From NCBI GenBank assembly GCA_004026145.2, contig CP034975.1:20712213-20776212 (forward strand): a stretch of 64,000 nucleotides of DNA. The letters are read 5' to 3'. This document shows, one piece after another, positions 56,336-64,000 of this stretch; the stretch's first letter is position 1; each line of letters begins with the position of its first letter. This DNA comes from Takifugu bimaculatus. Lineage: Eukaryota > Chordata > Actinopteri > Tetraodontiformes > Tetraodontidae. The notes under the pieces are model-generated. The model was not told the DNA's origin. It saw nothing but the letters and a program-made list of their open reading frames with translations, and ran no database searches. The translations under genes were made by a program, and so were the position numbers.

Positions 56336-59300
56336 GCTCTTGTTTGTGCACATTGAGAGTTATCAATCCCTTTGAGAAGCTGCTCCAAGTAAATACATTC
56401 CTGTAGTCATTGCTGGCTGTTGTGATTAGATCATCAAACTATTTCACCAGGTTTTTCTCTCATGAACATGCAGTGATCTGCAGGAAAATTCCTGCTTTGT
56501 ATTTTTCTGATCTATCAAGGTCACTCTTGAGGCCATGTAACCACCTGCCCCCTACTGCTTGTATGCCTGGTAGCAGTCAGGTGAGCCTGAGGTTTTATTT
56601 TCTTTGAGTAATTGCATCTCCTCATTCATTGGAGTTATCTAATGACTTGCATCAATTGATGCTATAGCATCCCGGTAGCTCTGAGGAATGTGTGGTTTTT
56701 TAACACTTTGTTAGGATTCATATGCAGGTGCCAGTGTGGTTTCACAACGTTAACATGCTGAGATGAATAAATCAAATGCCAAATCCCATGAATGATTTTC
56801 CTGCAGGCAACAGAACTGGTCTTTTTTTAGAATGTTATCCTCACATATACAGCCATATGAGACTTTCTATCCTCCTGATGACGACACGCTCTGACAGATT
56901 GTCCAAAAAGGAGACGCACGCTTGGGCCTGATAAAACTTGGCACGGTTAGATGGTGTCCCACTGCTTTCCTATGTACCCTCAGTCTGTTACCTAAATACG
57001 TCAGCGTGTGAAGATTCCTGGCATAAGAAATGTACAAAACAGGAGAGGGATAGTAGTGAGAAGCTTACGGTAACTAATCTATTTTAGATACCGTGATTCC
57101 TCTGTGCATATTTAGCGACACCTCTCTTGGTCTCACAGTCTGCCTACTGAGAATATAATCCACTGGACATCTGTGAATTCAATGCCAACAATAGCCCTCT
57201 AAATCAAAGACAGGAAACACAGTCCCATGAGGGCCCAATCAAGAGGTTTTTTCTGTCCTACCAGGTAGACTGCTGGTTTCAGCATTGGATCCCAGTTTCC
57301 TTGGTGGGAGCAGCTCTCTCTGCAGGCTCCCCATCGCTGTTCTAAATCCAAAAAGCATGTCCATGCATCCATATTCACAATTTAGGAGATTAATCAAGAA
57401 ACAAAATGAACCCTCCCGTCTCTTGCCTTTGAAAAACAAGGTGTGAAACCGCACACCATAATGGAATGCTGTGAGTCAACGTGTGTTATCGTCACATACG
57501 CACATGTAGCTTTAAATGTGCATTGCATCATTGGCTTCATCTAGTTCCTCAGCTCTTGTGACCATATTGCTTCTTGACTGACTGCTTTATTGATCCATTT
57601 GCATTCTTTGGAGACCTTCAGATGAATGGTGAATGTAACTCTTATTGTATTGTGTTAAGCTACAGATGCTTTTGGCAATAAGTTTATTGCAAACAATGCT
57701 CTGAGATGCACCATCAAATAAACTTGTGTGTGACAACAACTTTGTAAGGACAATATCATTGTAATGGTAGTAGTGATTCCACTGAAAGTTGGACTCTTCC
57801 AGCAAATTTTAATAACAGAAATTTATTTTACTGGATGAAAAAAGATGCAGATGCACCCCTGCCTCTAATACCAGTTTGTCTTTGGACACCCCTTTTATAG
57901 AAATACAGATACGTTTAAATAAATATGCAAGAGGTTGAACGTTATCAAATAAAATAATTAGTTGAAGCCTTCAGCTGCCAGCCGGCCTGTTGAACTGTTC
58001 AACATAGGGCAATATATATCTAAAATAGTATTTTACTAATGTACGACTGAGGTAAAATCTTCATACTCAAAATGTCCCGTCATCTCTCAGACCATAAGTG
58101 ATGATAGCCAGCCGCGTTTGGTTTTAGCACCATACTTCGTAAATCAGTGATGAGGGGTGCTCCTGAATGGTCTCCAGGTTGGTCCATTTATTTTGATTCC
58201 CTTGCAGTTGCATCTCTTATATTTATAATAGCTGAATCTTCTAAGTAAATGCTTCATCAATCTTTCGGCCCTGATGAGTGACTGGATTACAGACTTGGTT
58301 GAACCAATAGAGGTTCACAAACATCTCAAAACTCACTTCCTGTTCTCCTTAGAACCTATAAATAGCCAGCTATGTGCCAGAACAGCCCTCTGCCCAACGA
58401 ATCCAATGTGGAAAACCCATTATGCCAAATGCACTTCGAAAAAAAAAATACATCTAAGATGCAAACAAGTTTCCACCCCATCTGATTAGTATTTGCCCAC
58501 ATGATGTCTTTCCTAAACTGAAAGCACATCTGCAAAATATCTCAAATAGATTTCCTGTGGAAGCCGCTCAGCATTTTTCCAGTCAGCAGCCTGCAAGCTA
58601 TTCTTGAAAACAGCCCATAACTGTGATGCATTCAGTGCTAAATAGTTGAGGATGTCATGGGAACCATACATGCACACATTTGGTAAATGTGTGTCATGTT
58701 TGATAGAACTAACTTTCTATCAAAGAATGGATGCAGACACAAAGCATAAAACATGATTAAAACCTTGACAGAAAAATTCTTTGTTGTCCTCAGATCATTT
58801 CACTTGTTTCCGGTGACTTTATTTCATTGTACCAGTACATTATCTAAAAGTAATTTGCATGTGCAAGGAATTTCCAAAAAAATACCACTTGTCTGGAAAA
58901 AAGAAAGTACCATCAGTTTTGCATTTAATGACTTATTGGTAATGAAATAGTCTTTCTCAGAATAGTAGAATTAATTCAGTCATATTATTCTAATAGGTTT
59001 CAGTGAAGCCTCCATGTCTTTCACTCTTATTATTAGCCATGGAGAAAAAGTTGTTTTATCAGTATTATTCCCACCTAGCCCCTCCAAACTGAACCCTACT
59101 GAAACTGAAATTCTAACTTCAACCTTAAAATCACATCTTAACCCTCAAAGAGTCCTTTGATATTGTGAGAATTGGCCAAAATGTACTCCCCAAAAATGTC
59201 CCCACTTTGCTGTGTAAAATGTGTATTGTTACTCGGTATGTGGCAATTACCAGAACACATACAAACTGATGTAATTTCACTTTGAACAAAGGTTTTAAAA

Positions 59301-61526
59301 AAATAAGCGGGAGGATAAAAAAAAAGCAGAACTATTGCTACTATGCTATACACAATAAAACTTTATTGGTGTTTATCAGTGCTGCTGTACTGTCACTGCA
59401 AGTGTTTGCAGGTATTAGTGTTTGACTCCCACCAATAATGCCTGTTCAGCAGTACACGGCGTCCTGCTCCTTTCAGGCATGGGTGGACGGACAGTTGCCT
59501 CCGACATGAAAGGTAGAGAGGAAAAATGACAAGGTGAACCTAAGATTAATTTTAAAAAAAATAATAAAACCCTCTGTAGCTGTGCTGTTGTGCTATAATT
59601 GCAAATATGTTCTGATGATGTAATTTACAGCGCCAAAGTACACAGAGTTAATGGCTGCGGCAGCATGCTGGTGCACAGCAGGAAGTGGCTGGAGATATAA
59701 TGGACTAAATGATTCTGTCTCAACCCTGGTACTTGTCCCAGTTTGGGGGTTTTATAAAGCAATGTCAAACATAACCCCCTTTATTTTACCATCAATTGCT
59801 CAGGGAAACAACATATCTCCTCCTACAGACCATTTGCCCCCTCTGAGTTTGTTGTCAACTGACTTTACTGGCTGATTTACAGGCAATGCAAATGGAAGTA
59901 ATTTGAGTTTAAAATACACTTTATCACTGCCTCAAGATTGATCAATTTAATAAATTATCAGGATTTCCATCTGCTGGCATATCATTGGGTAGACAGCAGG
60001 CATTTCTTTCCTGCTGTGCTGTAAAGCAATCAGACAAACAAACAGAAGAGTAGCCCAAACAGGCAGTAAATGCAATAGTTAAACACAGGGATGGTCGTGA
60101 CGCTCGGTGATGTAAGGAACTTAAGCACCGAGGCAAACAGGGAGACCTCCACCTGTTCTGCATTTCATGTGCTTGGACGTGCTTTCTATAGGCTCCCTTT
60201 TCCCCTTCTAGACTGCGTGTTTGTGTTGTTCCGGTTCACAATGTGTTTTTTTTTAGAGGATTGGTGCAGGCATAAACGAACTGGTCAATGCTTCCCCAGA
60301 ACACACAAGTCCCAAATGATTTCATATGACATGTACGCAGTCAGTCTTGTCTAAATATTGTCTCGATTTAACCATCAGGCCTCTGGTGTCCCAGGGACAT
60401 CTCGTATAACTTCACCGCAAAAACAAACCCTGTTCAAAGGAACTCTGCTAGGATTCTTGTTATGAGCAGAAGGAGTCTGTGAAAAAGAAGTGCGTGCTGT
60501 AGTCCCAGAGGTCACATGGCTCATCCTTCCCTGGAAGCCTGTAACAAACTATCTTTGCTTCCCTGCGATGCTGCTGAACTAGAAGGATTTGCCCCAAGTG
60601 CATCAACAGAACAAGCAAATCTTTTCACAGAACCCGATAACAAACCACAGAAGTGATTTTAATTGTCTAGTTTTAGTTTTTTTTAACTTTTTACATTTAT
60701 TTCATGTTATTCACATATTTTAATACGTCTGCTATTGCATAACATACTTTTTGTATGAAAATGCTATGTGAGCAGCATATTATGACAAAGATCAGGACTA
60801 AAATAGGGAGTCAGTATGGTAACTAAAGCTTTACATCTTTCCCTTAGGTTTCCAAAATATAAAATCCGGATTGTCCAAATCATCTGGATGTTGTGATTAA
60901 CTCTGCTCTATAGAGTAATCTTAAAAAGTGGTCTAAAGTGAACCACATCCTTCTGGGTAAACAATAAGTTGGTTGTTGACTCTGGAATTCCTGCCTACTC
61001 CATCAGGCTTCGCCTGCAGTACTTTGCTGTGGCTGCCTGTGAGGTTCATTTAAACTAAAGTAAATTAGTGTGTCTATTGATCCCCAAATACTAATGTAAA
61101 GAAGAGGGATGCCATCCTCATTTTCAGGCCACATAGAAAACTCTTCATCCAAAATAAAACAGAAGTGTGTTAGTATTTACGGACCCAGTCAAAGGTCAAA
61201 CAGGGGATTTAGAAAATCAAGCAGCTCATCCAATAAAATCTTTCAGTTGGTCGGCCCTTACACAAACAAAGTCACATTTTTTTCCCTCTAATCAGATCCA
61301 GACGTCTGTCAACACAAGAGCAAATGTGGGGACTGTAACTTGAAAGCCTTATAAGATGTTAGTATAAAAATAAATGTCAACTCTAAATAAGGGTCAGACG
61401 AGACAAACACAGAAATGATTTGGGACAGCGAGTGAGACAGCAAGCATAGATGATGTGTTTTTTTCCCCGAGCTGGTATTATGGGTGAAAGTGACTCACTG
61501 TGTGGGTGTCTGGTTATTTGTATTTT

Positions 61527-61566
<40 letters not shown>

Positions 61567-64000
61567 TGTGTGTACAAGTTATACAATTATTAGGTGTTTT
61601 TTTTCCCCAAAATTAAGATTCAGTGTAAGGTTCTACTACGACTACAGCTGCGACTCTCACCCTTCATAAAAGAAACTCATTTATGTCAATCTCGTCTAGA
61701 CAATAAAATCTAAGTTGCTAAGAAGGAAAAGCATACTTTATTCGATGGTTTAAATTCAAGTGGTGGGGGCTGATGGTTGAGTCATTCCCCGGAGAAGCAA
61801 AAGTGTGCAGAATTAAGAAACTTTGCATAAAATCTCCCTTATCAGCTGTGTCAGAGGTTCCTGGAAAATCCTTCAGGAAGAGATCATAACTTCCTATATT
61901 TCAGAGAAAAAGACAAGTTGGTGCAATTGTTCCAAAGATCTGGAGAATCTAATTATATTTAGGAGGAATAGTGATGAGCATTGTCATCAACAAGGAAGGG
62001 CAACCTGGACAGGTCAGCAGACCTTCACAGATTCAGGGTCTCCAATAAATCTAACGTGATCGTTGTAGGACTGTGGGAGGACAGTGGAATAGTAGGAGAA
62101 CAGCTACAGGGTTAGGACATTTACCTGTGCAGAGAACAACTGCTGAAGGCCAAAACAACACCGTGCACACCAACAACAGAGTTGTGTAAGGAAACTGGAT
62201 AGAGGATAAAATTTTTAAGCCATCATAACACAGGATTCATTTAAATACTTTATTTAAACTCTTCTTTTCAAATAATAAACATAGTGGGTGTTAAAAAAAA
62301 ACAATGAGCAGATACTATGATCGATGCCACAGACGTGCATGTTACAGTACAGGTGTCAGTGGAACCATTGTCTTTCCTCCACTCCTATTTCTGTGGTTCT
62401 TTTTAACTCCAACATCTTTTTAACAGTCATTAAAATAAGTGCACATGCAACCTTTAAGTTTATCGCTGCAGTTTCACATTGAACCAGTCTGCACAGCTCT
62501 GTGCATAAATGTGATAATCATGTCGAACTTGCCTTAAAGATTCAGATATTCTGCTGTGAGGGAAAGGAAGTTCGATCAATTTTCATTCTCAGAAAGGACT
62601 GTTTTTTGCCACTGAATGGGCTCAATAGAGGCTCGTGTAATAGATTTTCAGATTTATGATGATAATGTCTGATATTAGAAGTCCTTCAAACTGGAGACTA
62701 GGCTGATACTCAGTATTAGAAGCTGTGAAAAAGCAGTGCAATAACAAATTCAAAGAAATTCCTATTTTAGCCAAACATCCCTAGTGGCCAGGAAGTTGTG
62801 TGACGTTCATGTGAACAGAAGATTGTCCAGAGGAAATTACATTTGCTTTTTAGTAAACAGAGAAAAAAGAGACCATCTGAAGGTTATTTGGCATCCTGTT
62901 ATTCTTTTTCTGTTGAAGGCAAGAGAGTGAAAGTAAACAGCATCTGAACTTAAAGCAACAGGCACAAAACAGACAAAATGGCTTTAAATGCACATTCAGA
63001 GGAGCATTAGCACCAGAGATAAAAAAAAAAGAACCTGACAAATGATTGATAAATAAATGGATGATAGCTTTTTACAGCTCATTACAGTTTTGTCACTTGG
63101 GTGACTGAAAATGAAACATGAAGAGGCTCTGTATGAATATGTGCATAAACATCACAAGCACATCTTAAAAAAATACACATATTGCATTTCAGTATGGAGA
63201 CATAAAAAATTAATTGTGTTATTATTGTTTTGTAGTTTGATTTGTGACATTTTGAGATGATGCTCTCTCGCTCATTTTTTAGAGATAAACTTTCAGAGAT
63301 TTAGAGATATTACATACATTACATATTACATGCAGAATTATCTTACTCAGTCGTAGCATGTGTTCCTTTTTTGAAAATATACTCTTAAAAAAAGACTATC
63401 TAAATTTAAAAGTGCTATGAACACCATGCATATGTAACTACAAATTTGAGTAAAATTGTATGTATTTTCTTATAGTGGCCAGTTCCAAAAATTTGTGGAA
63501 GATTTTTAATCTTAGTGAATGAGCTGTGCTGCTTTTGTGTTTTTTTGAGGTGAATAATTATATGTAAACAGTAACCCACAAAATAAAACAACACAGACAA
63601 AGGCAGAGCTATATCTGCCCATTTAGATTTATCACAAGCTCAGTTTGAAATGCTTTTTCTCTCCAGCAGAACTGTTCTGAGGTCTGAAGTTTCGCTGGCT
63701 GTAACCCACTACTTATTACGTTGGTGCCCTCTTGTGGTCAAATGTAAAAAAAAATTAAAAACCTTACCAGTATTGCACTAGAATAGATTTGTTCCTGCAG
63801 TGATCCTTTTTGAATTCTGCCATTGATTTGGGAACACTGGCAATCGAGGGATTTAAATTAACGGGAATACTGGTGAAGGGGAGGGGTCCTCATCACTGCC
63901 GTTTGCTGTTCAGTATTGCCCTCCAGTCGTCTGACCAGGAGTTAAGTCGCCTCTGGGAGGGGTTGACAGTCAGATGCTTATTGTGGCAGGCAGTGAACAG
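56336..64000. other. Gene-poor region to the window end
   Basis: 7.7 kb with only short open frames and no recognisable domain, RNA gene or bounded transposon. A CA repeat lies at 61,535-61,562. The slightly GC-richer last 150 bases (63,860-64,000) contain AG- and GT-like splice patterns but no frame that I can assign. Confidence 0.5.
61535..61573. repeat. (CA)n then (GT)n palindromic microsatellite
   Basis: A CA run followed at once by a short GTGTG run, making a small self-complementary stretch. Confidence 0.8.

Noticed and set aside
63860..64000. GC-richer segment at the right edge that might be the start of an exon
   Set aside because: No frame, motif or splice pair can be assigned within the window.

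Overview
The window looks like a teleost fish chromosome segment. It is AT-rich and intron-containing, with long CA/GT and TC microsatellites. Its repeats are a typical teleost mix: L2-type LINE tails, a restriction-like-endonuclease LINE, Tc1 and pogo-like DNA transposons, and a DIRS-type relic. The two host genes sit next to each other in the same order as the vertebrate PEMT-RASD1 pair. I saw no prokaryotic features, CRISPR array, tRNA or rRNA.

Layout. 1-3.7 kb is intergenic and opens with an L2 3' tail. 3,856-27,596 (+) holds pemt (phosphatidylethanolamine N-methyltransferase): seven coding exons with GT-AG junctions give 241 aa, including the N-terminal extension of the long vertebrate isoform, behind a ZNF143/THAP11-type promoter motif. 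Its introns carry a DIRS relic (12.5-13.9 kb), a deleted Tc1 (18.7-19.7 kb) and a pogo-like miniature element (21.9-22.6 kb). 32,863-33,770 (+) is rasd1 (Dexras1), two exons and 266 aa, behind a G-rich TATA-type promoter. 36.8-38.4 kb is a nearly full-length but frameshifted DD37E Tc1-like element. 42.3-47.7 kb is a nest of transposon debris: a second pogo-like copy, an L2 split by a restriction-endonuclease LINE, and two more inverted LINE pieces. 53,179-54,387 (-) is an intronless 402-codon eIF4A-like open frame, most likely an old retrocopy. 56.3-64 kb holds no gene that I recognise.

The genes do not form an operon or a visible pathway. pemt makes phosphatidylcholine in ER membranes, rasd1 is a hormone-responsive Ras-like GTPase, and the eIF4A copy would act in translation if expressed.

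The most interesting points are sequence departures in otherwise intact genes. The eIF4A copy keeps a full frame but has lost two motif VI arginines, one of them equivalent to the R362 whose mutation makes eIF4A dominant-negative. Rasd1 has serine where mammals have the S-nitrosylated Cys11. Pemt has one residue changed in each of the two AdoMet motifs defined in the human enzyme. A pogo-like element has been reduced to an open frame for little more than its DNA-binding domain. All assignments come from reading the sequence and remembered family features; no database search was run.
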